Positions 7,320 through 14,515 are shown, counted from the stretch's first letter. The stretch: DNA of 14,515 nucleotides from Syntrophorhabdaceae bacterium PtaU1.Bin034 (GCA_002067405.1 MVRP01000093.1:1-14515); one strand, 5' to 3'. Translations and numbers: made by a program. The notes: generated by a model from the sequence alone, not told the origin.

Positions 7320-8651
7320 TTAGTTTTTCCTGTTTTTATGCGCCTCCAGGGCTTCGATGAAAGCATCGATCCTGTTATGGGTATCGATTTCGTTATAGGA
7401 GCTAATGTCAACGATATCGCCTTCCATAATAAGGACGGGGATATCGCCATACACTTTCTCGAGCGTCTGTGCCTGCATAATGATCCCCGCATGCCAGCTG
7501 CGGCATGAGAAAGCGGAGTGGAACACGACCCCGTCGCAATCATACTCTTCGATATATTCGATAATACGTTCGACCTTCGGTACAGAACCGGGGCGGTTCC
7601 GCGCCTTGTCGTACCAGTGCGTCCAGAACTTGACCCATCTCCATGCAACGCGTTCCAAAGGATCATCCGTCTTCGGCAGTTCAAGCCGCTCTATTTTTTC
7701 CGCGTTACGGTAGGTTATCTCTACCGGGAACACGGCTCCCTTGTCGTTGAAGTACTGAAAATCGCTCAAAGCAAACCAGGATGGCAGTCCTGCACCCCAG
7801 ACAACCCTGTACTTCTCATCTTTAATCACGCCCTGCTTGTTCGCGATCTTCCGGATCAACTCATCGTGCAGGTCCTTGTAAAAGTCATACGCTTCCTGGG
7901 TGGAGAGGTTGAACGTGACCGGCACCATGGTGTTCATTGCGTCGCCCGTATCCATGGGGGTCGGATGGGTCTTACGCAGCTCATAGGTATCGATAAAGAG
8001 ATTCCAGGTCTTTTCCGTAAGATCTACTTGCGCGGAAAGCTTGTCCCAGTCCATTTTTTTTCCCGTCACTTTTTCGCAGAACTTGACCAGTTCGTAAAGC
8101 TCTGCCCTTGCATACTTTACGTAGATCTTCTCCTGTTCGTGGTGATCTGTGTTGGGATCCCACTGGGGATAGTACATATTTCCCACAAAGATAGGTACAT
8201 CCTGCAGGTAGTGCTGGGTTGCCTGGGGCCATTTGAAGCGCGGATCGCACAGCTGCTGGGCGCTGCCGATCATCATATCCGGCCGCGCCATGCCGCCCCA
8301 CGGTGCTCCCGGAGGCATTTCTCCGTTCAACTCTTCACGAATCATGTCGAAGCCTATGGTGCAGGTAACGTAGGTACACAGCGAACGTAAGAAGTTGTCG
8401 GCCTCGGCTTTCTGCAAATACTTTTCCGCATCGCGCTTCGCGGCGCAGACGCCTGCGAAACTCTCGCCCCAGGCAGGGACGATGTCCATTGCTCTTATGA
8501 CCTCGTCCTGGCCGTCATTAATATAGGCGTACGCCACCGTCTTCCCCTCTTCTTTCGCTTTAAGGGTCGCCGACATATTGCCGCGTACGAATTTCGGTAT
8601 CTTCGCCGCTGCCTGTGTTGCCAATGCTCTCGGTGTTTTATTCTCAGCCAT
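7320..8651 (-). CDS. 2-hydroxyacyl-CoA dehydratase / benzoyl-CoA reductase family subunit (BcrB/BzdO-like)
   Basis: A 443-residue protein of the family that includes benzoyl-CoA reductase subunits B and C and 2-hydroxyglutaryl-CoA dehydratase component D. Length and order match the BcrB/BzdO type: an N-terminal segment (GNMSATLKAKEEGKTVAYAYIN), then LRSLCTYVTCTIGF (89-101) and a C-terminal FHSAFSCRSWHAG (377-389). Cysteines C92 or C97, C135 and C383 are plausible 4Fe-4S ligands. Such proteins reduce an aromatic ring or eliminate water from 2-hydroxyacyl-CoA by one-electron chemistry driven by an ATP-hydrolysing activator, in the cytoplasm. ATG at 8649-8651 has AGAGG about 6 bases upstream. 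It follows the frameshifted partner subunit by 20 bp, so the two form one transcription unit. Which reaction is catalysed cannot be read from the sequence. Confidence 0.85.
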   Translation of the reverse strand: MAENKTPRALATQAAAKIPKFVRGNMSATLKAKEEGKTVAYAYINDGQDEVIRAMDIVPAWGESFAGVCAAKRDAEKYLQKAEADNFLRSLCTYVTCTIGFDMIREELNGEMPPGAPWGGMARPDMMIGSAQQLCDPRFKWPQATQHYLQDVPIFVGNMYYPQWDPNTDHHEQEKIYVKYARAELYELVKFCEKVTGKKMDWDKLSAQVDLTEKTWNLFIDTYELRKTHPTPMDTGDAMNTMVPVTFNLSTQEAYDFYKDLHDELIRKIANKQGVIKDEKYRVVWGAGLPSWFALSDFQYFNDKGAVFPVEITYRNAEKIERLELPKTDDPLERVAWRWVKFWTHWYDKARNRPGSVPKVERIIEYIEEYDCDGVVFHSAFSCRSWHAGIIMQAQTLEKVYGDIPVLIMEGDIVDISSYNEIDTHNRIDAFIEALEAHKNRKN

Positions 8652-8671
8652 GATTATCCTCTCTTCGGTCG

Positions 8672-9822
8672 TTATGCGATCATTTCCAGGAACGCCTCGA
8701 TCCTGGTCTTCATCCGTGCGAGGGTAGACGTGGAATACTCGTCCTCAAGATAAAGGACGGATGCTCCAGTTGACTCGACATAGCTCTTGATCGCCGGGAC
8801 TTCAAAGCCGTAAGGATCGCAATACTTGTATACGAGCAAAATAGCACCGTTGATGTTGAAGTCTTTGACATACTTTTTCATGTGACCATATCGGAGGTCC
8901 AGGGTCTCCCGGTAGCTTCTGCCGCTATCGACAAAAGTAGTCGGTATTTTCAGCTTCCGCAGGTAGCGCTCTGCGATACCCCGCACAGGATCCGATGTTG
9001 CCCCTACATCCTGCCAGTACATCTTGCTGCCGATGGAGAGGTCGTCCATAACGAGGCGCGCACCGTTCCCTCAATGGCGTCGATCATGGCGACATCGTCT
9101 ATCTGGTCGCCTATAGGCATGATCCGGGCTGCCTTTCCGTTCGAGGCCGTCCTTCCCTTCACTTCCTCTGTTACAGCTTTTATAAGAGCACTGGATTCGT
9201 CGACCGGAAGGCTCATTGCTGCGACGAGAACCTTCATCATCTCCACGCCCGAGATAAGGGGTGGATTCGATTTTCTTAGCTCATACAACTCCCTCATGAG
9301 GCGCCTGTTCTCGTTGTGGGCCTTCACCGCCTTGGCTATGGCGTCATCAGTTATCTTTGTTCCGGTGAATTTTTCAAGGGTTGTGATGAGAATTCTGAGG
9401 ATCTCCGTGGTGAACTCAATGGAAGGCTCATCGGTGACATGCGGCATATTCAGGAAATGCCAGTATGGTAATTTCAGGTTGTACCTCCACACGTCGTCAG
9501 TTCTGTCGATGCTGTCGCATTGATGGGGCAGGACCATGCCGTCGAGGAAGTCATATTTCCCCTTGACCGCCGCATCGAACACGTTCCTTACAAAGGGACA
9601 GACGATGGTTTCCATGTAGGCGTCGCCCCTGGTGATCGCCTCCGACACGTTGCCTTTGAGCCGAAGAGGCACCACGCCTGCTGCCGTCAGTATTTCCACC
9701 GGGCCGAGAGCGGTAAGATAACCGATTATCTTCCTGCCGGCCGCCTTAAGCTCCCTGGCCCTCGATCCGTACTGCGTGTAGTACTTCTCCGCCGTTGCCA
9801 ATCCGTTCGTGAGTTGTGTCAT
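8672..9822 (-). pseudogene. 2-hydroxyacyl-CoA dehydratase / benzoyl-CoA reductase family subunit (BcrC/HgdB-like), broken by a -1 frameshift
   Basis: Two frames make one protein. The upstream part (ATG at 9820-9822) gives MTQLTNGLATAEKYYTQY and a family start (KIIGYLTALGPVEILTAAG), then METIVCPFVRN with C75 and LPHQCDSIDR with C102. It leaves the frame after DAIEGT near 9060-9070 and stops at 9004. The other frame picks up GARLVMDDLSIGSKMYW and continues to 8672, including VYKYCDPYGFE with a third cysteine (C335 in the joined protein). Adding one base gives exactly 383 residues, the normal size. The second frame could start at ATG 9049, but no ribosome site precedes it. No slippery heptamer is seen, so programmed frameshifting is unlikely; mutation or a sequence error are the options. 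The start is uncertain: GAGGGG abuts the 9822 ATG, while ATG 9921 has AAGGAG 3 bases away and would add 33 residues unlike the family. Confidence 0.85.
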
Positions 9823-10109
9823 CCCCTCTAAATTTACAGTTACCGGGTCTTGCGTCGCCTCCTCCGTAACGCGGAACGTGCAAATGGCAGAATCGCGGAA
9901 ATGGAGAAATGGGAGAGACATTGTCTCCTTAAACCCGCTTTGCCGCCTTGCTACTTCACTATTTGACTGCCCTTCGCACCACTTCCGGAATAATACTCTC
10001 GACTTATAGGAGAGGCCGGGAACACGGTTCTTCTGGGTCACCTATGGGTTGTTGACATCCGAAAACACCGGGGGGTAGTTGCCCGGCCCCTTGTTGGTGG
10101 CTTATCTGT
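9823..10109. other. 287-bp gap between the acyl-CoA ligase and the BcrC-like gene
   Basis: The reading frame of the BcrC-like gene stays open upward to 10041, but the translation does not resemble the family. The gap holds a weak terminator-like hairpin near the ligase end and a 13-bp palindrome, GAGACA-T-TGTCTC (9915-9927), that overlaps the alternative start at 9921. No convincing promoter was found by eye. Confidence 0.5.
10068..10086 (-). terminator. Weak terminator-like hairpin after the acyl-CoA ligase
   Basis: On the minus strand CCGGG and CCCGG enclose 9 bases and are followed by TGTTTTC. It starts about 24 bases after the ligase stop. The stem is short and the T-run poor, so partial read-through into the BcrC-like gene is likely. 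Confidence 0.35.
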
Positions 10110-11687
10110 TTACTGATGGTCTTTCCACATCCCGTATTTCTCTCTCAATATTCTATGGAGGATCTTACCTGCGCCCGATCTCGGCATTTCCTCATCCCTG
10201 ATAAAGACAATCTGCTTCGGGACCTTGTACCCTGCAATTTTGCCCCTGCAGTACTCGGTGATCTCCTCGGCGGTTGCCGTTTGACCCTCATGGAGCACGA
10301 TGATCGCCTGCACAGTCTCGCCCCATTTCTCGTGAGGCACGCCGATAACGGCCACGTCCTTCACCTTCTCGTAGCCACCGACAACGTTTTCAATTTCAGA
10401 CGGGAAGATGTTCTCGCCACCGGAGATGATCATGTTGGCCTTTCTGTCAACGAGAAAAACATAGCCATCCTCGTCTTTCATGCCTAGATCGCCTGAGGTA
10501 AAATAGTCGCCCTTCATGGATGCGGCCAGTTTCTCCGGCGCCTTCCAGTACGTGGTGAGGAGCATGGGGCTGCGGGAGTAGAGCTCTCCAACCTTGTTGG
10601 GTTCGGTGACGAGGTTGCCGTCTTCATCATAGAAACGGATGAGGTCGGTACCCATGGCTTCTCGACCACAGGAGCCGAGCTTGGTCAGCTGCTCGTGGGG
10701 CTTCAAGATCGTCACCATGCCAGCCTCGGTGGATCCGTACGCCTCGTAGAGCTCTGAGTTGGGGAACATCTTCAGGATGCCGAGTTTGGTGTCTCTTCTG
10801 GCCGGAGCAGAGGAGATGACGAGTTTTTTGATGCTGTTCAGATCATACTTCGCCTTCACCTCATCGGGGAGAGCAAGCATCATGATGTAATGGGTCGGGA
10901 CGAGGGAAGTCATGGTGATCTTGTGGTCCGAGAAAGTCTTCAACAGGTCTTCCGGCTTAAAGTTGACCATGTTGTAGGCCATGATCGTGGCGCCGAGCCA
11001 GGTGCAAGGGAAGGCGTAGTACAGGGAGTTCACGTGACAGCACGGCATGACGAGGAGGATCGTGTCATCTTCTTTGTAATCGTGATCATAAATCTCGATA
11101 AAGTACTGGGCAAACAGGGCCTCGTGGGATTTCACGACGCCTTTGGGAAGACCGGTCGTGCCGCCGGTATACATGATGAACCACGGATCCTCCGGGTTCA
11201 CCTGAACGGCAGGCTCTTCGGGGCTTACCTTTGCGATAATATCTTCGTAAGAGAGATAACCGTCGAAGTGCGGATTTTGAACACCAAAGGAGATGTAGTG
11301 TTTTACCGTCGGGAGGTTCTTCTTCATGCCGTTCGTGTGCTCGATCCAGTCTTCCTGGACGATCATGATTTCCGCTTCACAGTGGTTCAAGATATACTCC
11401 ATCTCAGGACCGGCGAGACGGAACATAAGGGGGACGCAGATGAAGCCTCCCTTCGCTGCTGCGGCGTAGATCTCCATCCACTCCACACAGTTGTACCCTA
11501 GAGCGGCAAAACGATCGCCTTTCTTGAGGCCGAGATCGGCTAAAGCGTTGGCGAGCCTGCAGGTTCTTTCGTTCCACTGCTTATAGGTGTACGATTTATA
11601 CAGATCCTTGATTCCAACTTTGTGAGCATACTTGACCGCTTGGACTCTCAGTATGTCCTTTGCCGTTAACCATTGTCCTTTGAGCAT
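10110..11687 (-). CDS. AMP-forming acyl-CoA ligase (class I adenylate-forming family)
   Basis: A 525-residue ligase that activates a carboxylic acid to its CoA thioester through an acyl-adenylate, in the cytoplasm. The nucleotide-binding motif YTGGTTGLPKG is at 173-183, YGSTEAG at 317-323, TSGD at 397-400, the hinge region DRKANMIISGGENIFPSEIE at 414-433, and the catalytic lysine is K508 in SGAGKILHR. ATG at 11685-11687 is chosen because GGAGG lies 6 bases upstream and MLKGQWLTAKDI is a typical start; the frame could extend 16 codons with no better site. It follows the enoyl-CoA hydratase by 67 bp. Its neighbours suggest it supplies the first intermediate of the pathway. Sequence alone does not distinguish an aromatic from an aliphatic acid substrate. 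Confidence 0.9.
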   Translation of the reverse strand: MLKGQWLTAKDILRVQAVKYAHKVGIKDLYKSYTYKQWNERTCRLANALADLGLKKGDRFAALGYNCVEWMEIYAAAAKGGFICVPLMFRLAGPEMEYILNHCEAEIMIVQEDWIEHTNGMKKNLPTVKHYISFGVQNPHFDGYLSYEDIIAKVSPEEPAVQVNPEDPWFIMYTGGTTGLPKGVVKSHEALFAQYFIEIYDHDYKEDDTILLVMPCCHVNSLYYAFPCTWLGATIMAYNMVNFKPEDLLKTFSDHKITMTSLVPTHYIMMLALPDEVKAKYDLNSIKKLVISSAPARRDTKLGILKMFPNSELYEAYGSTEAGMVTILKPHEQLTKLGSCGREAMGTDLIRFYDEDGNLVTEPNKVGELYSRSPMLLTTYWKAPEKLAASMKGDYFTSGDLGMKDEDGYVFLVDRKANMIISGGENIFPSEIENVVGGYEKVKDVAVIGVPHEKWGETVQAIIVLHEGQTATAEEITEYCRGKIAGYKVPKQIVFIRDEEMPRSGAGKILHRILREKYGMWKDHQ

Positions 11688-11717
11688 AGTCTTCCTCCAA
11701 GTGTTCTTAGTTTTATT

Positions 11718-11737
11718 ATTTGGAGTGCTCTCCAAAT
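11718..11737. repeat. Palindrome in the gap before the acyl-CoA ligase
   Basis: ATTTGGAG-TGCT-CTCCAAAT forms 8-bp perfect arms with a 4-base loop, 17 bases after the hydratase stop and about 30 bases before the ligase start. The two arms also occur, further apart, inside the large inverted repeat at 6986-7052. It may be a hairpin that tunes expression between the two genes or an operator. Confidence 0.5.
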
Positions 11738-11754
11738 CTCTTTTTACTAATTCC

Positions 11755-12543
11755 TTATCTTCCTTTGAATACCGGTTTTCTCTTTTCCGTAAAAGCCTGT
11801 ATTCCTTCTTTCCCGTCTTCTGTCATGCACAGTAGTCCCGCCAGGTTCGATTCAAGGCCAAGCCCTTCTGAGAGCGACAGGTCGGCAGCACTATTGATCG
11901 CCTCCATGGCGAGCTTGATTGCGACAGGGGCATTCTTGATGATTCTCTTGAGAAATCGTTCTGCCGCGGGGATCAGGTCGTCGACAGGGACGACCTGACT
12001 CACCAGCCCTGTGCGAAGCGCTTCTTCCGCGCTGATAGGCTCTCCGGTCAACACCAGCTCCATAGTCTTTGTCTTTCCCACGAGCCTTGTCATGCGCTGT
12101 GTACCGCCCCAGCCCGGCATAATACCGACGCCGATCTCCGGCAGACCGAACTTTGCAGTCTCGCATGCGATCCTGAACGTGCAGGCAAGGGTCAGTTCCA
12201 GTCCTCCGCCCATGGCCATGCCATTGATTGCTGCAATGGAAGGCTTTCCGAGGTTCTCAAGGTACTGCAGAACCACCTGACCATATCGGGACCATTCGCG
12301 GCCGCCAATCGCCTTTTGACTTTCTGCAATGAAAACATTGATGTCCGCACCAGGACTGAATGTTTTTTCACCTGCCCCTGTGATGATGATCCCACGGCAC
12401 GTATCATCTTCCTTCCACATTGACAGAATGTCATGAAGCTCTGCCAGGATCTCCTTGTTTACAGCGTTTAGGAATTTGGGACGGTTGATGGTGACATAGC
12501 CTATGCTATTCTTTAATTCATGCAGTATGGTCGCCTCTGCCAT
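11755..12543 (-). CDS. Enoyl-CoA hydratase/isomerase (crotonase family)
   Basis: A 262-residue crotonase-fold protein, normal length. The oxyanion-hole regions are FSPGADI (62-68) and NGMAMGGGLEL (107-117). Both glutamates that act as acid and base in true hydratases are present: E116 in GGGLEL and E136 in GLPEIGVG. This favours hydration of an enoyl-CoA to a 3-hydroxyacyl-CoA over the other reactions of the family. ATG at 12541-12543 has AGGAG 6 bases upstream. It begins 9 bp after the stop of the 3-hydroxyacyl-CoA dehydrogenase, so the two are co-transcribed and would act in sequence. Confidence 0.92.
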   Translation of the reverse strand: MAEATILHELKNSIGYVTINRPKFLNAVNKEILAELHDILSMWKEDDTCRGIIITGAGEKTFSPGADINVFIAESQKAIGGREWSRYGQVVLQYLENLGKPSIAAINGMAMGGGLELTLACTFRIACETAKFGLPEIGVGIMPGWGGTQRMTRLVGKTKTMELVLTGEPISAEEALRTGLVSQVVPVDDLIPAAERFLKRIIKNAPVAIKLAMEAINSAADLSLSEGLGLESNLAGLLCMTEDGKEGIQAFTEKRKPVFKGR

Positions 12544-12552
12544 GGTTGACTC

Positions 12553-13440
12553 CTATAGTCCGAGGTCTAAGGGTTTTGGGTTCTTGGGGTCCGACCAGTC
12601 GTAAAACCCTTTACCCGTCTTAGCGCCCAGCAAGCCAAGGGTAACCATACGCTTCATCAGCGGCAGGGGAGCATATCGCTTCTCCTTGTATTCTTTAAAA
12701 AGACTATCGGCGCCGCTCATCAGCACGTCTATGCCTATGAAATCAGCGAGCATGAGAGGACCCATGGGATGGTTGCACCCCAGTTTCATGCCCGCATCGA
12801 TGTCCGCTACTGAGGCAACCCCTTCCTGCAATGCCCTTATTGCATCCAGCAGAAATGGGGTTAGCAGAAGGTTTACGATGAAGCCGGCGTTGTCTTTCGC
12901 CACGACCGGGATCTTTTTGAGTGATTTCACAAACTCAAGGGCTGTCTGAAATACCGCTGGTTCGGTACGAATTGTTTTTATCACCTCTACAAGAGGCATA
13001 ACCGCAGCCGGGTTGAAGAAGTGGAGCCCGATGAACTTGTCGGGCCTCGATGTTTTCGCAGCCATGTCACTCACAGATAAGGAAGAGGTGTTGCTGGCAA
13101 AAATCGTTTCAGGTCCGCAAAGCTTATCGAGTGCCTCAAAAATACCCGTCTTGATCGACATATTTTCCGAGGCGGCTTCAATAATGAAATCACCTTCGGA
13201 CAAGGCTTCCACAGCCGTGGTACCGGAAAGCTTGCGTAGCATGTCCTCTTTCCCATCGACGCTGATCGCTCCTTTTGCGGCCATTTTGTCGAGTGCACCC
13301 CTGACTCTGCCGAGACCTTTTTGAAGCAGGTCGTCGTTTATCTCCCGAACCATAACCTCGTAACCCGCCTGGAGGCCAAGCTGTACAATGCCGACGCCCA
13401 TGACACCGCAACCTACCACACCAATTCTTTTAACGGCCAT
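12553..13440 (-). CDS. 3-hydroxyacyl-CoA dehydrogenase (3-hydroxybutyryl-CoA dehydrogenase type)
   Basis: A 295-residue NAD(P)-dependent dehydrogenase that oxidises a 3-hydroxyacyl-CoA. The Rossmann fold begins with VVGCGVMGVG (8-17, glycines at 10, 12 and 15). Active-site residues expected for the family are visible: S119 in SNTSSL, H140 in GLHFFNPAAVMPLVE with E152, and N190 in NAGFIVN. The C-terminal helical domain contains NHPMGPLMLADFIGIDV and the final GKGFYDW. Length is that of stand-alone Hbd proteins rather than the fused FadB/FadJ enzymes. ATG at 13438-13440 is chosen because AAAGGAGG lies 5 bases upstream; the frame otherwise extends only eight codons. It is the first gene after the TetR regulator and has three operator-like repeats upstream. 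Confidence 0.94.
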   Translation of the reverse strand: MAVKRIGVVGCGVMGVGIVQLGLQAGYEVMVREINDDLLQKGLGRVRGALDKMAAKGAISVDGKEDMLRKLSGTTAVEALSEGDFIIEAASENMSIKTGIFEALDKLCGPETIFASNTSSLSVSDMAAKTSRPDKFIGLHFFNPAAVMPLVEVIKTIRTEPAVFQTALEFVKSLKKIPVVAKDNAGFIVNLLLTPFLLDAIRALQEGVASVADIDAGMKLGCNHPMGPLMLADFIGIDVLMSGADSLFKEYKEKRYAPLPLMKRMVTLGLLGAKTGKGFYDWSDPKNPKPLDLGL

Positions 13441-13523
13441 CTGTTCCTCCTTTAAGAGTGACATGCATCAGTAGTTCAAAATCCACCTTGCTTCTCCGGA
13501 TCTGGTTTTCTCCCAGCTCGCCT

Positions 13524-13542
13524 TTACTAACCGGCTACTTAT
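13524..13542 (-). promoter_or_regulatory. TetR operator-like repeat, copy 1 upstream of the dehydrogenase gene
   Basis: On the minus strand ATAAGTAGCCGGTTAGTAA. It aligns over 19 bases with two neighbouring copies and with the palindrome before the TetR gene. It lies about 84 bases upstream of the dehydrogenase ATG. Confidence 0.55.
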
Positions 13543-13579
13543 CGAGATTTCATAAAACTGAGAAAAACGTCCTGATTCA

Positions 13580-13598
13580 TTACTATCCAGTTACTTAT
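13580..13598 (-). promoter_or_regulatory. TetR operator-like repeat, copy 2
   Basis: On the minus strand ATAAGTAACTGGATAGTAA, beginning 56 bases from copy 1. It shares ATAAGTA at one end and TAGTAA at the other with copy 1. Confidence 0.55.
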
Positions 13599-13636
13599 CT
13601 CGATTGCCTCAAAGATTCCTGCTGCCTGCTAGTATG

Positions 13637-13655
13637 TTACTAACCACTTAGTTAT
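13637..13655 (-). promoter_or_regulatory. TetR operator-like repeat, copy 3
   Basis: On the minus strand ATAACTAAGTGGTTAGTAA, beginning 57 bases from copy 2. Its central 14 bases match 12 of 14 positions of the perfect palindrome before the TetR gene, the closest of the three. Confidence 0.6.
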
Positions 13656-13734
13656 TAACGTACCAACTATTTCCATCTGCGGAGAAGAGAAACCGCATAT
13701 ATCAACCTACACCGTAATTACTGAGAATATGGTA

Positions 13735-14331
13735 TTACTTGAGGATACCATTCAGAGTAATATCTCTGTATGCAAGGGCCAGTTTGGCCCCGTCAATCTC
13801 ATCAGAATTGGCGTACCATTCGATAAGGACACCGTCGTGTATCGCGTTGATGACGTGGGCTGCAAGGTCGATGTCGAGCTTATCTTTGATCATACCTTCT
13901 CTTCTTCCCTGTTCCAAAAGCTCCTTGAAAAGGGCTCGATACCTAGCCTTTATCGCCTTGATCTTGCTCTCGATCTTCGTCCCGCTACCCACCATCTCAG
14001 CGCTAATGGTCATAAAGCCGACACAGAGGTCCTTGTTGTTGTAGGCGAAGTCAGCAGCCCACTTATGGCTGTATTTGATTTTATGGAGGAAGTCACCTTC
14101 CGAGTTCTGCACTGCCTTGACAATCGGATCAAGAAAGAGAGATTCGTATCTGTCCACAATCGTTTCCAAAAGTTCAGCTTTGCTCTCGAAATGAAGGTAA
14201 AATGCAGCCTTACTGACAGAAGTTGCATCGGTAATGTCTTCGACCCTGGTGGCGTTATAGCCCTTCTGGAGAAAAAGCTTTATGCTTTTGTCTATTATCT
14301 CTTCTTTCAGTGGCGTCTTCTGATTTCGCAT
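13735..14331 (-). CDS. TetR/AcrR-family transcriptional repressor
   Basis: A 198-residue one-component regulator. The N-terminal DNA-binding domain (about 8-56) shows the family pattern: IIDKSIKLFLQKGYNATRV, then the helix-turn-helix in ITDATSVSKAAFYLHFESK and the KAELLE helix. The C-terminal ligand-binding domain is all-helical with no specific motif I can assign; by context an acyl-CoA or an aromatic acyl-CoA is a likely ligand. ATG at 14329-14331 has a moderate ribosome site (GAGAAG, 6 bases away). A palindrome sits between its promoter and its start, suggesting autorepression, and related sites before the dehydrogenase gene suggest it controls the beta-oxidation genes that follow on the same strand. 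Confidence 0.9.
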   Translation of the reverse strand: MRNQKTPLKEEIIDKSIKLFLQKGYNATRVEDITDATSVSKAAFYLHFESKAELLETIVDRYESLFLDPIVKAVQNSEGDFLHKIKYSHKWAADFAYNNKDLCVGFMTISAEMVGSGTKIESKIKAIKARYRALFKELLEQGRREGMIKDKLDIDLAAHVINAIHDGVLIEWYANSDEIDGAKLALAYRDITLNGILK

Positions 14332-14347
14332 TAACCGCTTCTCAACA

Positions 14348-14366
14348 TCACTAACTAGTTAGTTAC
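14348..14366 (-). promoter_or_regulatory. TetR operator, autoregulatory site
   Basis: On the minus strand GTAACTAACTAGTTAGTGA, whose centre ACTAACTAGTTAGT (14350-14363) is a perfect 14-bp palindrome. It lies 16 bases upstream of the TetR ATG and directly after the predicted transcription start, so binding would block initiation. Confidence 0.7.
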
Positions 14367-14373
14367 CTCACTC

Positions 14374-14403
14374 TATGTAATCATGGCAAAAATATTTTGT
14401 CAA
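14374..14403 (-). promoter_or_regulatory. Sigma-70-type promoter of the TetR gene
   Basis: On the minus strand a perfect TTGACA (14398-14403) is followed after 17-18 bases by TTACAT or TACATA (14374-14380). The -10 box is weak, but the position just ahead of the operator and gene supports it. Confidence 0.55.
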
Positions 14404-14515
14404 TAGCAAAAACCCAAGGCCAGGGACAGGGCGAATGCCGGGACAAGCATCCTCCACTATTGAGGCTTCGTCCTACCTTTATCGCTTGCCAGGCCGTAAA
14501 GAAAGATCTCTCGAA

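Noticed and set aside
7518..8390. 290-codon open frame on the plus strand
   Set aside because: It lies wholly antisense to the BcrB-like gene, has no family resemblance and no ribosome site; the minus-strand product is clearly the real one.
9004..9070. Programmed -1 frameshifting to join the two halves of the BcrC-like gene
   Set aside because: No X-XXY-YYZ heptamer, stimulatory hairpin or internal Shine-Dalgarno is evident at the junction, and the family is normally encoded in one frame.
10052..10085. TTGACA on the plus strand at the end of the ligase gap, a possible antisense promoter
   Set aside because: No acceptable -10 hexamer at 16-18 bases and no plus-strand gene to serve.
14404..14515. 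Last 112 bases of the window
   Set aside because: No open frame, repeat or regulatory site beyond the TetR promoter could be supported.

Overview
The window is a bacterial catabolic locus in which every supported gene lies on the minus strand. Gene content suggests a strict anaerobe, possibly of the Desulfobacterota (former Deltaproteobacteria) or a syntrophic aromatic or fatty-acid degrader: a molybdenum hydroxylase of the xanthine dehydrogenase family, two subunits of the 2-hydroxyacyl-CoA dehydratase/benzoyl-CoA reductase family, an acyl-CoA ligase, beta-oxidation enzymes and a sigma-54 activator. The taxonomic call is inference from gene content. No rRNA, tRNA, CRISPR array or insertion sequence was seen.

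Read in the direction of transcription (high to low coordinates), the window opens with a TetR-family repressor (13735-14331) that has its own sigma-70-like promoter and a palindromic operator. Three more copies of that operator lie in the gap before a 3-hydroxyacyl-CoA dehydrogenase (12553-13440), an enoyl-CoA hydratase/isomerase (11755-12543) and an AMP-forming acyl-CoA ligase (10110-11687). After a weak terminator-like hairpin and a 287-bp gap come a BcrC/HgdB-like subunit split by a one-base frameshift (8672-9822) and an intact BcrB/BzdO-like subunit (7320-8651).

A 584-bp gap (6736-7319) follows. It holds a stable hairpin, a perfect 26-bp inverted repeat, a 12-bp palindrome and a consensus-perfect sigma-54 promoter (6847-6861). 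That promoter faces a three-gene molybdenum hydroxylase operon in FAD, 2Fe-2S, Mo-cofactor subunit order (5857-6735, 5368-5838, 2987-5365). A 418-bp gap rich in palindromes separates it from a GAF-AAA-Fis sigma-54 activator (1042-2568), the obvious candidate to act at the sigma-54 promoter. The window ends inside an N-terminal fragment of a YtcJ-type amidohydrolase (1-843), which starts at TTG.

Inferred joint role: the ligase activates an acid to its CoA thioester. The molybdenum hydroxylase adds or removes a ring hydroxyl, and the dehydratase/reductase pair carries out a radical reduction or dehydration. The hydratase and dehydrogenase then carry the product into beta-oxidation. The substrate is not determined. 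The ATPase activator that the dehydratase/reductase family needs is absent from the window, and the frameshift may make the step non-functional unless it is a sequencing error.
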